In this document: one piece after another, positions 49,692 through 58,498 of the stretch
Layout: each line of letters starts with the position of its first letter
How positions within the stretch are numbered: position 1 is the first letter of the stretch
Source: Acidimicrobiia bacterium
Lineage (GTDB): Bacteria; Acidobacteriota; Terriglobia; Bryobacterales; Bryobacteraceae
NCBI GenBank assembly: GCA_016871315.1
Contig: VFZE01000003.1
Span: 147,142 to 211,141 of the forward strand
DNA length: 64,000 nt
Direction of reading: 5' to 3'
Position numbers and translations under genes: made by a program
Notes under the pieces: generated by a model
Database searches by the model: none
The model's input: only the letters and a program-made list of their open reading frames with translations
Told to the model about the DNA's origin: nothing

Positions 49692-50579
49692 CTAAAACGT
49701 CTCCACCGACGCCTTCATCTCCTGCAGCACGCGCTGCGTCCGCAGCCGGATATAGTCGTTCTCCTCGTGCCGCATCAGCTCCTGCAACACGCCAACCAAA
49801 TCCCCCGTCCGATGCTGGATCAGCAAATCAATCGCTTGCGTCCGCAGCCCCGAACTCTCATCCTTCAACAGCACCTGTGACAACGCATGCCGCACCTCCG
49901 CCTGCTCCGCATACGGCTTCAGCGCCTCCAGCGCCTTCATCCGGACTCCCGGATTCGGGTCCTCCAGCAGCGCCTGCTTCAGAGCTTCACGAACCTCCCG
50001 CGCCGTCGTCTCCGCCTTCAGCAGATCCAGTGACTCCACCCGCAAACCCGCATCGGCCGGCTCCTGCGCCGCGCGCAACAACAGCCGCCTTACACGGTCC
50101 TCGTCCGGCCGTCCGAACACATCCCGCTGCCGCGTCTCTTCCAGCACAATACGCACCGCGCCATTCCTGTCCGGTTCGATCAGCCGCACCCGCGACGCCG
50201 TCACTTCTCCATTCCTCGTCTCCGCGCCCACCTTCACCGGCGCCAGCCGCGCCGAAAAGAAACCCACCGCCAGCAGCGCCGCCGCCGCCGCCGGCTGCAT
50301 CCAGTGAAACTCGCCCGGCAACCACCGCCGCCACCATGGCCGCCTCTCCGCCTTCGCCCGTATCACGCTCCGCAGTTCCCGCCGGCACTCGCTCAACAGC
50401 GCCGCCGGCGCGCTCACCGCCGTCGCCTCCAGCGCCGCATGCATCCTTCTCTCCCGCTCCAGCGCCTCCCGGCACTCGCCGCATTCGGAGAAATGCTGTT
50501 CCATCTCCTCTTCCGGAGTGAACTCCAGCTCTCCGTACACATACAACGGCAGCTGTTCTCTCGCCTTTTCGCAGTTCAT
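49692..50579 (-). CDS. Anti-sigma factor with zinc finger, membrane helix and periplasmic HEAT repeats
   Basis: I take ATG 50579, which overlaps the sigma gene stop by 4 bases (the longer frame is a shadow of the sigma gene). It gives 295 residues. Residues 1-45 are a ZAS-type anti-sigma domain with the HxxxCxxC motif in HFSECGECREALE. A membrane helix lies at ~95-115 (MQPAAAAALLAVGFFSARLA). The periplasmic part (~165-290) has HEAT-type repeats (LRVESLDLLKAETTAREVRE, NPGVRMKALEALKPYAEQAE, SSGLRTQAIDLLIQHRTGDL). It should hold the ECF sigma factor at the membrane and release it on a signal sensed by the HEAT part. Confidence 0.88.
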   Translation of the reverse strand: MNCEKAREQLPLYVYGELEFTPEEEMEQHFSECGECREALERERRMHAALEATAVSAPAALLSECRRELRSVIRAKAERRPWWRRWLPGEFHWMQPAAAAALLAVGFFSARLAPVKVGAETRNGEVTASRVRLIEPDRNGAVRIVLEETRQRDVFGRPDEDRVRRLLLRAAQEPADAGLRVESLDLLKAETTAREVREALKQALLEDPNPGVRMKALEALKPYAEQAEVRHALSQVLLKDESSGLRTQAIDLLIQHRTGDLVGVLQELMRHEENDYIRLRTQRVLQEMKASVETF

Positions 50580-51148
50580 ATCCAATCTCCCAATCCGGCT
50601 CTCATCTTTTGCGTCGCCCGGAACAGGCAGTTCTTCGCCGCCTCCTCCGTCGTCCCCAGAATCTCCCCGATCGCCCTCAGCCTCAGCCCTTCGTGATGCC
50701 GCATCTGAAACACCGCTCTCTCCCGCGGCGTCAGCCCCTCCAGCAGCGCCTCCATCCGCTCCTTCAACTCCAGGCTCAGCAGCCGCCGCTGCGGATCCGC
50801 TACCGCTTCTTTCTCCGCCACCGTCTCCAGCCGGTCCTTCCGACCTTCCTCGGTCTCCACCACCGTGTCTTCCTCCTTGCGAACCTTCCGCTTCCGCATA
50901 TGGTCCAGGCAAAGATTCGTCACAATCCGGTACAGCCACGTGTGAAAACTGCAATCGAAACGGAACGTACGCAGGTTCTTATGCACCCGCAGAAACGCCT
51001 CCTGGTAAATATCCCGCGCATCCTCGCGTGACCTCACCAGGTTGAACGCAATCCGGAGCACACTTTGGTCGTAGGCGTACACGAGCTGTTCAAAAGCCTC
51101 GTCATCGCCCTTCTGTGCCGCCCGGATCAGTTCGGTTTCATCGGACAC
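50576..51148 (-). CDS. ECF-type RNA polymerase sigma factor
   Basis: From GTG 51148 the product has 190 residues; the frame extends to a TTG at 51199, which has no ribosome site. Region 2 is visible at residues ~1-85 (DDEAFEQLVYAYDQSVLRIA, AFLRVHKNLRTFRFDCSFHT with WLYRIVTNLCLDHMRKRK), and region 4 at ~130-185 (MEALLEGLTPRERAVFQMRH, LRAIGEILGTTEEAAKN). Its stop overlaps the anti-sigma start (ATGA), the normal sign of a cognate pair. It probably controls its own operon, including the DUF4097 and PDZ genes. Confidence 0.9.
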   Translation of the reverse strand: MSDETELIRAAQKGDDEAFEQLVYAYDQSVLRIAFNLVRSREDARDIYQEAFLRVHKNLRTFRFDCSFHTWLYRIVTNLCLDHMRKRKVRKEEDTVVETEEGRKDRLETVAEKEAVADPQRRLLSLELKERMEALLEGLTPRERAVFQMRHHEGLRLRAIGEILGTTEEAAKNCLFRATQKMRAGLGDWI

Positions 51149-51244
51149 GGTGTCCCGCCCGAGCCGGCCGGCCAAGGTCGCTGCCGGTTTTACGCTCAAT
51201 CAATGGGATAGACGTTCTGGAACCAAAAATGTCACACCCGGCTG

Positions 51245-52933
51245 CTACCCGGCCAGTTCCAGCTCAATCCGCTTCCCGGACGCATCCAGACTCACGATCC
51301 GGAACCGCCGTATCTGCCCGGTTTTCAGCGGTTCCTGGCCTCCGCCGCCCTGTTGCCCCTTCTTCCACTTCGCCTCCAGCATCGCCGTCAATGAAGAAAG
51401 ATCGGCTGCCGGACGCTCCCCTTGCCCCTCCGATGCCGCCGCCGCGCTCCCCAGCCGGCAGCTCGCCGTCACTCCTTCGCCCAGCTCCACCTTCGCCTTA
51501 TCTTTGCCGATCTCCCTCACCCTCCCCGACACCTCGTCCCCCACCTTGTGCTCCTCGATGTACTCATCCACGCTGGTCGGCTCCAGCTGCTTCATCCCCA
51601 GCCGGATTCTGCGCCTCTGCTCATCCAGCTCCAGCACCACCGCGCGCACCCTCTTGCCCACCGCCACCGCTTCCTTGGGATGATCCAGCCGCTTCTCGCT
51701 CGTGATATCGCCGATGTGGATCATTCCCTCCATCCCTTCGCCCAGCTCCACAAAAGCGCCGAAACTCTGCAAACTCGTCACCGGAGCCTCCACCACCGTC
51801 CCGGCCGGGTATTTCTTCACCGCCTCTTCCCAAGGATCGCCCAGCGTCTGCTTCAAGCCCAGCGCAATCCTTTTCTCGGCTGCGTTGATGCCCAGCACCA
51901 CCGCTTCCACCATTTCTTCCGGCTTCACGATGTCGGCCGCCCTCTTCTGCTTGCGCGACCACGACATCTCCGACACATGAATCAGCCCCTCCAGCCCCGG
52001 CGCGATCTCCACAAATGCGCCGAAATCAGCCACCCGCGTCACCTTGCCCCGCACCCGGTCGCCCGTCTGGAACTTCTCCACCGCCACCGTCCACGGATCG
52101 GCCTGCAGCTGCTTCATCCCGAGCGAAATCTTCCGCGTCGCCGCGTTCACCTTCAGGATCTTCACCGTGATCTGATCACCGCTCTTGACGATCTCCTCCG
52201 GCTTGGCCCCGCGGCTCCAGCTCATCTCGGAAACATGCAGCAGCCCTTCCACGCCCGGCGTGATCTCCACAAACGCGCCGAACTCGGTCACGGTCCGCAC
52301 CGTGCCGCTCACCACCGCGCCCTCTTGCAGGCTCCCGAACGCCTCTTCTTTCGCCTTCGCCGCGCGCTCCTCCAGCACCACACGCCGGTCGACGACCACG
52401 TCTTCCTTCTCCGTATCGAGCTTCGTGATCCGGCATGCAATCTGCTGGCCCACCAGCTTCTCCATGTCCGCCATCTCGCGCGCCCCGCTGCGCGATGCCG
52501 GCAAAAACGCCCGCACGCCCACGTCCACGCGCAGCCCGCCCTTGATCACCTCTTCCACCGTCCCGGTCACCACCGCCTTCTCATCAAACGCCTTCTGCAA
52601 GCCGCTCCAATCCTTCGGCACCACCACCTTCACCGTCGAAAGCAGATAGTAGCCGTTCTCGTCGCGGCCCGTGATCGTCACCCGCACCGCATCCCCGGCC
52701 TTCAGCTTCGCGCCCTGCTCCAGCGGCAGCACGCCCTCGCGCTTGCGCCCGACATCGACTAAGACCGCTTCTTCGGAGACTGAAATCACCGTCCCCGCCA
52801 GCGCCGGGCTCCCGGGATCGCTCTCCTGCTTGCTTTGATCCTGCTCGAACTGGCTCAGGATATCGGCAAAGGAAGCTTCATCGGCCGAATCGGCGCGATC
52901 CGGCGAAACGGGGTTGGGAAGATTGGGGTTCAT
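51245..52933 (-). CDS. rpsA: Ribosomal protein S1-like protein (six S1 domains)
   Basis: The 562 residues (E. coli S1 has 557) carry about six S1 RNA-binding domains between residues ~40 and ~500. Domains 3-5 are the best conserved: GTVRTVTEFGAFVEITPGVEG, GKVTRVADFGAFVEIAPGLEG and PVTSLQSFGAFVELGEGMEG, each followed by LLHVSEMSW-type strands. The last unit (GRVREIGKDKAKVELGEGVT) is weaker, and the C-terminal ~100 residues are Gly/Lys/Gln-rich. S1 brings mRNA to the 30S subunit. It is monocistronic here and divergent from the histidine-kinase gene, with a 49-base gap that contains TATATT. Confidence 0.92.
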   Translation of the reverse strand: MNPNLPNPVSPDRADSADEASFADILSQFEQDQSKQESDPGSPALAGTVISVSEEAVLVDVGRKREGVLPLEQGAKLKAGDAVRVTITGRDENGYYLLSTVKVVVPKDWSGLQKAFDEKAVVTGTVEEVIKGGLRVDVGVRAFLPASRSGAREMADMEKLVGQQIACRITKLDTEKEDVVVDRRVVLEERAAKAKEEAFGSLQEGAVVSGTVRTVTEFGAFVEITPGVEGLLHVSEMSWSRGAKPEEIVKSGDQITVKILKVNAATRKISLGMKQLQADPWTVAVEKFQTGDRVRGKVTRVADFGAFVEIAPGLEGLIHVSEMSWSRKQKRAADIVKPEEMVEAVVLGINAAEKRIALGLKQTLGDPWEEAVKKYPAGTVVEAPVTSLQSFGAFVELGEGMEGMIHIGDITSEKRLDHPKEAVAVGKRVRAVVLELDEQRRRIRLGMKQLEPTSVDEYIEEHKVGDEVSGRVREIGKDKAKVELGEGVTASCRLGSAAAASEGQGERPAADLSSLTAMLEAKWKKGQQGGGGQEPLKTGQIRRFRIVSLDASGKRIELELAG

Positions 52934-52982
52934 GGGACTGAATTACGGGGGTTAGCTATATTTTGGCACAATCGAAGCTGGA

Positions 52983-54221
52983 ATGGCGGAGCCAACCTCG
53001 ACCCTGCGCAAGCTGTTTCATCCCCGCGACGCCGCCTGGCTTCTGTTGATCGCCGCGCTCGCCATCGCCAGCCCCATGCGCAGCGACGCGGAACTCGAAT
53101 TGCTCGGCGCCCTCGCCCTTTTTCAGATCGCTGAGCCGCGCCTCGGCTTCTTCCAATCACTTGGCGGCATCAAAGCCGCCATCCTCATCAAGCTCCTCCT
53201 CTGCTATCTCTTAATCGGCGTCACCGGCGGGGTCACCTCCAGCTACTACCTCATTCTTATGGTCCCGGTCGTCTCTGCCGCCACCACCCTCTCAGCGCTC
53301 GGCACTCTCATCGTCAGCCTCGCCGCCTGTGCCAGTTACCTCTCCTTCCTGCTCTTCCTCGACTGGAACACCTACCTCATCCCGCCTGACCAGATGCGTG
53401 AGCTGCTGCTCCGCCTCCTCATGTTCGGCCTCCTCGCTCTGCTCACGCACCAGCTCGCCTCCGCCACCCGTGCCCAGGCACGCGAGCACATCCGCACCGC
53501 CGGGCAGCTCGCCGAAGCCAACCGCAACCTGCGCGAAGCCGAAGCCGCCGTCCGCCGCTCCGAGCGTCTCGCCGCGCTCGGCCAGCTCACCGCAGGTCTC
53601 GCCCATGAGCTTCGCAACCCGCTCGGCACCATGCGCGCCTCCGCCGACGTCCTGCTCAAAAACATCGGTCCGGAACAGACCGTCGCCCGCGAGCTGGCCG
53701 GCTACATCGCCGCCGAAGTCGAGCGCACCAACTCCCTTATCACCCGCTTCCTCGACTTCGCCAAGCCGCTCGAGCTCCGGCCCTCGCCCGAGGATGTCGG
53801 CGAGGTCATCGATCGCGCCATTCAGCGCGCCGAGCGCGCCGTTCCGCCACCGCAGGTCACCATCTACCGCAACTACTCGCCCGACCTCCGCCCCATCCCC
53901 CTTGATGCCGAACTCATGGAGCGCGTCTTCCACAACCTCATCACCAACGCCATCCAAGCCAGCCCCGCCTCCGCCGCCGTCACCGTCAAGACACGCCCCT
54001 TCCACGGCGGCGTCGAAGTGGCCGTCATCGACCGTGGCTCAGGCATCGATCCAGCCCACCGCGAAAGCATATTCAACCCCTTCTTCACCACCAAGCCCGA
54101 AGGCGTCGGCCTTGGACTCGCCATCGTCTCCAAGATTGTCGATGCCCACGGCGGTAAAATGGCCGTCGAGAGCGAGCCGGGCCAGGGCAGCGTCTTCCGG
54201 GTCCTGTTGCCGGAGACCTGA
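52983..54221 (+). CDS. Membrane sensor histidine kinase (NtrB-like)
   Basis: The 412 residues have about five or six membrane helices in residues ~15-160 with only short loops, so it has no periplasmic sensor domain. A coiled linker (~165-195) leads to HisKA with H-box LTAGLAHELRNPLGTMRASA; His208 is the phosphoacceptor. The ATPase part has the N-box VFHNLITNAIQASP, DRGSGI and GVGLGLAIVSKIV. The signal may be a membrane property or membrane-embedded ligand. The cognate response regulator follows after 7 bases. Confidence 0.92.
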   Translation: MAEPTSTLRKLFHPRDAAWLLLIAALAIASPMRSDAELELLGALALFQIAEPRLGFFQSLGGIKAAILIKLLLCYLLIGVTGGVTSSYYLILMVPVVSAATTLSALGTLIVSLAACASYLSFLLFLDWNTYLIPPDQMRELLLRLLMFGLLALLTHQLASATRAQAREHIRTAGQLAEANRNLREAEAAVRRSERLAALGQLTAGLAHELRNPLGTMRASADVLLKNIGPEQTVARELAGYIAAEVERTNSLITRFLDFAKPLELRPSPEDVGEVIDRAIQRAERAVPPPQVTIYRNYSPDLRPIPLDAELMERVFHNLITNAIQASPASAAVTVKTRPFHGGVEVAVIDRGSGIDPAHRESIFNPFFTTKPEGVGLGLAIVSKIVDAHGGKMAVESEPGQGSVFRVLLPET

Positions 54222-54228
54222 GATCAGA

Positions 54229-55581
54229 ATGAACGCCCGCATATTGGTCGTCGAAGACGAAGACAAGCTCCGCCGCGTCATCCAGCTGCAGCTTGCCTCC
54301 TCCGGCTTTGAAGTCGTCCAGGCCGCCGCTGCCGAAGACGCCCTGCAGGCCGCCCTCTCCGTCGACCTCATTCTCACCGACCTGCGCCTGCCCGGCATGG
54401 ACGGCCTCAAGATGATGGAGTCGCTCCGCCAGCGCGGCGTCACCGCGCCGGTAGTCGTCATGACCGCCTTCGGCACGGTCGAAAGCGCCGTGGAAGCGAT
54501 GAAGGCCGGCGCCGTCGACTTCCTCCCGAAACCCTTCTCCATGGACCACCTCACCACCGTGGTCTCAAAAGCCCTCGAGGTCCGCGCCCTGCGCGAGGAG
54601 AACCGCGCCCTGCGCCAGCAGCTCGGCGCACGCTATGACTTCACCTCCATCATCGGGGAAAGCCCCGCCATGCGCGCCATCCTCGATAACATCATCCGCA
54701 TCGGTCCCAACCGCTCCACCGTGCTCCTGCAGGGCGAGAGCGGCGTCGGCAAGGATCTGATCGCCCGCGCCTTCCACTATCACTCCCCGCGCCGCACCCG
54801 CCCCTTCGTCAAGATCAGCTGCACCGCCATCCCCGAGAACCTCATGGAGAGCGAGCTGTTCGGCTACGAGAAAGGCGCCTTCACCGGCGCCACCGCCGCC
54901 AAGCCCGGCAAGTTCGAGCTGGCCGATACGGGCACCGTATTCCTCGACGAAATCGGCGACGTGCCGCTGTCGGTTCAGGTGAAGCTGCTGCGCGTCATTC
55001 AAGAGCGCGAGTTTGAGCGGCTCGGCAGCAACAAGACGCGCCAGGTGGATGTGCGCGTCATCGCCGCCACGAATGTCGACCTGCGCAAGGCGATTCAAGA
55101 CGGCAGCTTCCGCGAGGATCTCTTCTACCGGCTCAACGTCGTGCCCATCACCATTCCGCCCCTGCGCGACCGCAAACAGGACATCCCGCCGCTGGTCGAG
55201 CGCTTCCTCAAGAAGTTTTCCGAAGAGCTTGGGTCAGCCGTCTCGAGCATCAGCCCCGAAGCCATGCGCGTGCTCACTTCCTATCACTGGCCCGGCAACG
55301 TCCGGCAACTGGAGAACGTCATCGAGCGCAGCATGCTATTCTCGGAAGGCTCGCGCCTGGAGGATGGCGACGTCCGCCTCGATGGAATCTCGGCCGGCTC
55401 GGCTGCCGCCACAGAAGAACACTTCCTTCCGGAAGGCATGACCCTCGACGAGTATGAGCAGGCGATCATCCGCGAAGCCCTGCGCCGCGCCGAAGGTAAC
55501 AAGAGCCAGGCCGCAAGGCTGCTTGGCCTCTCGCGCAACGCCCTGCGTTACCGGCTTACACAGATGGGAATCGAATCCTGA
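54229..55581 (+). CDS. Sigma-54-dependent response regulator (NtrC family)
   Basis: ATG 54229 (the longer frame overlaps the kinase gene) gives 450 residues. A receiver domain (1-~118) has acidic VVEDEDK and phosphorylatable Asp51 in [13 protein letters not shown]. The AAA+ domain (~140-375) has Walker [21 protein letters not shown], the sigma-54 contact motif GAFTGAT, Walker [21 protein letters not shown] and arginine-finger region [21 protein letters not shown] Fis-type helix-turn-helix ends the protein ([20 protein letters not shown]). It activates sigma-54 promoters when phosphorylated by the adjacent kinase; targets are unknown. The next gene is 14 bases downstream. Confidence 0.95.
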   Translation: MNARILVVEDEDKLRRVIQLQLASSGFEVVQAAAAEDALQAALSVDLILTDLRLPGMDGLKMMESLRQRGVTAPVVVMTAFGTVESAVEAMKAGAVDFLPKPFSMDHLTTVVSKALEVRALREENRALRQQLGARYDFTSIIGESPAMRAILDNIIRIGPNRSTVLLQGESGVGKDLIARAFHYHSPRRTRPFVKISCTAIPENLMESELFGYEKGAFTGATAAKPGKFELADTGTVFLDEIGDVPLSVQVKLLRVIQEREFERLGSNKTRQVDVRVIAATNVDLRKAIQDGSFREDLFYRLNVVPITIPPLRDRKQDIPPLVERFLKKFSEELGSAVSSISPEAMRVLTSYHWPGNVRQLENVIERSMLFSEGSRLEDGDVRLDGISAGSAAATEEHFLPEGMTLDEYEQAIIREALRRAEGNKSQAARLLGLSRNALRYRLTQMGIES

Positions 55582-55595
55582 AAGGAGCCTCCATC

Positions 55596-56867
55596 ATGAG
55601 ACGCACTCTTCTCTCCTTGCTTGCGGCCACCGCCGGCGTGCGCCGCATCTCCAATCAGCAGCTCTCCCCGCTCCGCGCCCTCGGTGTCCGGATCACGCCC
55701 GAGCTGATCGAAAAGGAGAAGTGGAACGCCTTCTGGGATGCCCCGCTGAACGTGCCCGGCGTCGAAGGCATCAATCCGGGGACACCCCGCAAGCCGGAGG
55801 AGATCCGCCGAGGCGTCTCCAAGTTCGCGGTCAAGACCTGTGCCGTGAAGACCGACGGCGCGCGGCTGGAAGCCTCCTTCGACGGGTTCGAACTCGGCAT
55901 CTTCGCCGGGCGGCTTCAGTTCACCGTTTACCGTGGCTCCAACCTGATCCGCATGGAGGCCATCGCCAGGACCGAGGAGTCATCGGTGGCCTACAAATAC
56001 GACGCCGGCCTGAAGGGCTTTCCGCTCGGCCGCGTCTCGTGGCTCGATACCTCGCGCGCCTGGCAGAAGTATGAGTTCGGCGGTTCGCCTAACGAGAATC
56101 CCGTGCCCATGCGCGCCCGCAACCGCGTTGGCATCATCGAAGCCGGTAGCGGCTCGCTCGCCTTCTTCCCGCCTCCCCACAAGTTTTTCTTTGCCCGTGA
56201 AATCGAGATGAACCTCGGCTTCGTCTACTACCGCAAGGACAATGCCTCCAGCTTCTCGGCCGGCGTTCGGCAGGCCGAGCAGATGGATGAAGGCTCCATC
56301 GACCTGTGGCCCAGCTGGCTGCCCGCCTTCCGCGCCCTCGGCGTCAACATCGCGATGATGTCGGACTTTCACGGAGACGGCCACGCCAAGGATCCCGGCC
56401 CGTTGCGGCTCGCCGAGCAGAAGGTCTACTTCGACGGCTGCCGCCGCCATTCCGACAAGGAGTTCCTCATCATGCCGGGCGAGGAGCCGGACGCGCACTT
56501 CGGAGGCCACTACACGACGGTTTTTCCCAAGCCGGTTTACTGGACACACGTGCGCGGCAAGGACCAGCCGCTGGTGGAGCAGCATCCTCCGTACGGCAAG
56601 GTCTACCACACCGGCTCGGAGGCCGATGAGCTCGAGGGCGGGCGCTTTGAGGCCGACATCGAGTGGACCTTCCCGCTCGAATTCTTGGAGCTGGTCTGGG
56701 GCGACGGCAAAAAGACCGAGCGGCAGGTCATGTCCGCCAAGGACCAGGCGCCGTTGGGACGGAACCGCTTCGCCATCCCATTCGATAAGACCGGCAGGAA
56801 GTGGGTGCGCTTCGCGGTGTGGGATTCGGCCGGCAACGGCGCCTTCAGCCAGCCCGTGCATTTCTAA
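55596..56867 (+). CDS. PHP-like metal-dependent hydrolase-related protein, possibly internally deleted
   Basis: The 423 residues have a weak signal peptide (MRRTLLSLLAATAG) and a large beta-rich N-terminal part (~20-230). Then comes a PHP-like metal site: MMSDFHGDGHAKDPG (compare HxH of PHP motif 1) and EFLIMPGEEPDAHFGGHYTT. After the sequence YHTGSEADELE the frame jumps to GGRFEADIEWTFPLEFLELV without the further PHP motifs (the second His and Asp clusters) I would expect. I recall homologues around 600-700 residues with a longer middle, so an in-frame deletion is plausible but not shown. It follows the response regulator by 14 bases. Confidence 0.6.
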   Translation: MRRTLLSLLAATAGVRRISNQQLSPLRALGVRITPELIEKEKWNAFWDAPLNVPGVEGINPGTPRKPEEIRRGVSKFAVKTCAVKTDGARLEASFDGFELGIFAGRLQFTVYRGSNLIRMEAIARTEESSVAYKYDAGLKGFPLGRVSWLDTSRAWQKYEFGGSPNENPVPMRARNRVGIIEAGSGSLAFFPPPHKFFFAREIEMNLGFVYYRKDNASSFSAGVRQAEQMDEGSIDLWPSWLPAFRALGVNIAMMSDFHGDGHAKDPGPLRLAEQKVYFDGCRRHSDKEFLIMPGEEPDAHFGGHYTTVFPKPVYWTHVRGKDQPLVEQHPPYGKVYHTGSEADELEGGRFEADIEWTFPLEFLELVWGDGKKTERQVMSAKDQAPLGRNRFAIPFDKTGRKWVRFAVWDSAGNGAFSQPVHF

Positions 56868-58498
56868 ACGCGGGGCGCGATATCCAGCACGGAGAGGGTC
56901 TCCTCGGCCAACTGCTGGCCGACGAGCACTTCTTCGTTGACCAGGTGATCGGCGCCGGCCTCGGCGATCCGCGCCTCGAAGATGTTGTAGCGGACGCGGG
57001 CGATGATGGGGGTGTGCGGGGCCAGCTCGCGCAGCTGGCGGATCATGAGTGCGGCGGCCTGCGGGTCGGGGATGGTGACGATGACGGCGCGCGCTTCGGC
57101 GGGCGCGGCATGCTCGAGGATGTCGGCTTGGGTGGCGTCGCCGTAGTGCAGCGAGATGCCTTCGACGTCGGCGGCGGGCAGGTTGGGGTTTAGTTCAAGC
57201 ACGAGAATGCTGGCTCCGTGGAGGCGTAGCTGCTCGACCACCTTGCGGCCTGCCGGTCCGTAGCCGATGACGATGACATGGTTGCGGCGCGCTTCGGCCG
57301 GCGAGGCGACGGATGGAGGCAGCAAGGAGGTGAAGCGGGAGGCGATGGAGACGCCGAGAGCGGCAAAGCGGTGCGAGTGCTGGATCATGAGCGGGGTCAG
57401 CAGCAACGTGACGACGGAGGCAGTGAGCAGCGGCTGGTAGATGTCGGCGGTGAGCAGGTCCTGGCGGAAGGCGATGTCGAGGATGACAAAGCTGAACTCT
57501 CCGGTCTGGGCGAGGATGATGCCGGTGCGGATGGCGGTGGCAAGCGGCCGGCGGACCAGCAGGCTGAGAGCGACGATGATAACGGTCTTGAGGATGAGGA
57601 TGCCGAGGACGAGGGCGAGCTGCGCGGGCCACTGGCCGCGGCCCGGAAAGACGGCGAACATGCCGATGGAGCTGAAGAAGAGGGTGAGGAAGGCGGCGCG
57701 AAGTGGGACGACGTCGGCGCGGACCTGGTCGGCGAAGGGCGACTCGGCGAGGAGAATGCCGGCGGCGAAGGAGCCGAGGACGGGCGAGAGACCGAGGGCA
57801 TGGGAGGCGTAGGAGCAGCCGAGGCAGATCGTGATCGAGAGCAGGATGGGGATCTCGCGGTTGCGCGCGGAGGCGGCACCGGTCATGACGGCGGGGAAAA
57901 CCCAGCGGATGAGCGCATAGATGACGGCAACCAGCGCCAGGCCTTTCAGGAGGCTGAGGAAGAAGCCGCCGAGCGCGCCGGTCTGGCCGGCGGCGGTGAT
58001 CAGCAGCATGGCGGGGATGATGGCGAGGTCCTGCAGGAGGAGGATGCCGACGGAGCTGCGGCCGTGGGAGGAGTCGAGTTCGCTTTGCTCGGAGAGGAGG
58101 CGGAGGACGACGCTGGTGGAGCTCATGGCAACGGCGATGCCGGCGATCAAGGCCTGCAGCGGCTCGAGGGCAAACCAGTCGGCAAGGGCTCCGGCAACGG
58201 CGCAGGTGACGGTGATCTGGAGGACGCCGAGCACGGCGACGGCGCCGCCGAGCGCGCGGAGGTGGCTGAGCGAGAACTCAAGGCCGATGGTGAACAGCAG
58301 CAGGGCGACGCCGAGCTCGGCGACCAGGACGACGGCGGCGCTGGATTCGACGACAGCGAAGGCGCCGGGCCCGAGCAGGACACCGGCAAGGAGGTAACCG
58401 ATGATGGCGTTTTGGCGAAAACGCTGGACGGCCAAGCCCAGCAGAGTGGCGGCTCCGAGCAGGACCAGGATTTGGAAGAGGATCTTCCAGGATTCCAC
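56864..58498 (-). CDS. Monovalent cation:proton antiporter with TrkA-N domain (CPA2, KefB/RosB-like)
   Basis: The 544 residues begin at GTG 58498. Residues ~1-380 hold about 12 membrane helices with CPA2 features (GYLLAGVLLGPGAFAVVE, SSTSVVLRLLSEQSELDSSH, AQTGEFSFVILDIAF). Residues ~405-535 form a Rossmann TrkA-N domain (NHVIVIGYGPAGRKVVEQLR, ILVLELNPNLPAADVEGISL) that senses NAD(H) in known members. It exchanges K+ or Na+ for protons. Its start shares a base with the stop of the RND permease (TAGTG), so the antiporter is translated with the efflux pump. Confidence 0.92.
   Translation of the reverse strand: MESWKILFQILVLLGAATLLGLAVQRFRQNAIIGYLLAGVLLGPGAFAVVESSAAVVLVAELGVALLLFTIGLEFSLSHLRALGGAVAVLGVLQITVTCAVAGALADWFALEPLQALIAGIAVAMSSTSVVLRLLSEQSELDSSHGRSSVGILLLQDLAIIPAMLLITAAGQTGALGGFFLSLLKGLALVAVIYALIRWVFPAVMTGAASARNREIPILLSITICLGCSYASHALGLSPVLGSFAAGILLAESPFADQVRADVVPLRAAFLTLFFSSIGMFAVFPGRGQWPAQLALVLGILILKTVIIVALSLLVRRPLATAIRTGIILAQTGEFSFVILDIAFRQDLLTADIYQPLLTASVVTLLLTPLMIQHSHRFAALGVSIASRFTSLLPPSVASPAEARRNHVIVIGYGPAGRKVVEQLRLHGASILVLELNPNLPAADVEGISLHYGDATQADILEHAAPAEARAVIVTIPDPQAAALMIRQLRELAPHTPIIARVRYNIFEARIAEAGADHLVNEEVLVGQQLAEETLSVLDIAPRV

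Noticed and set aside
52950..52982. TTGGCACAATCG as a sigma-54 promoter before the NtrB-like gene
   Set aside because: The TGGCAC half is present, but the TTGC half is missing at the fixed spacing.
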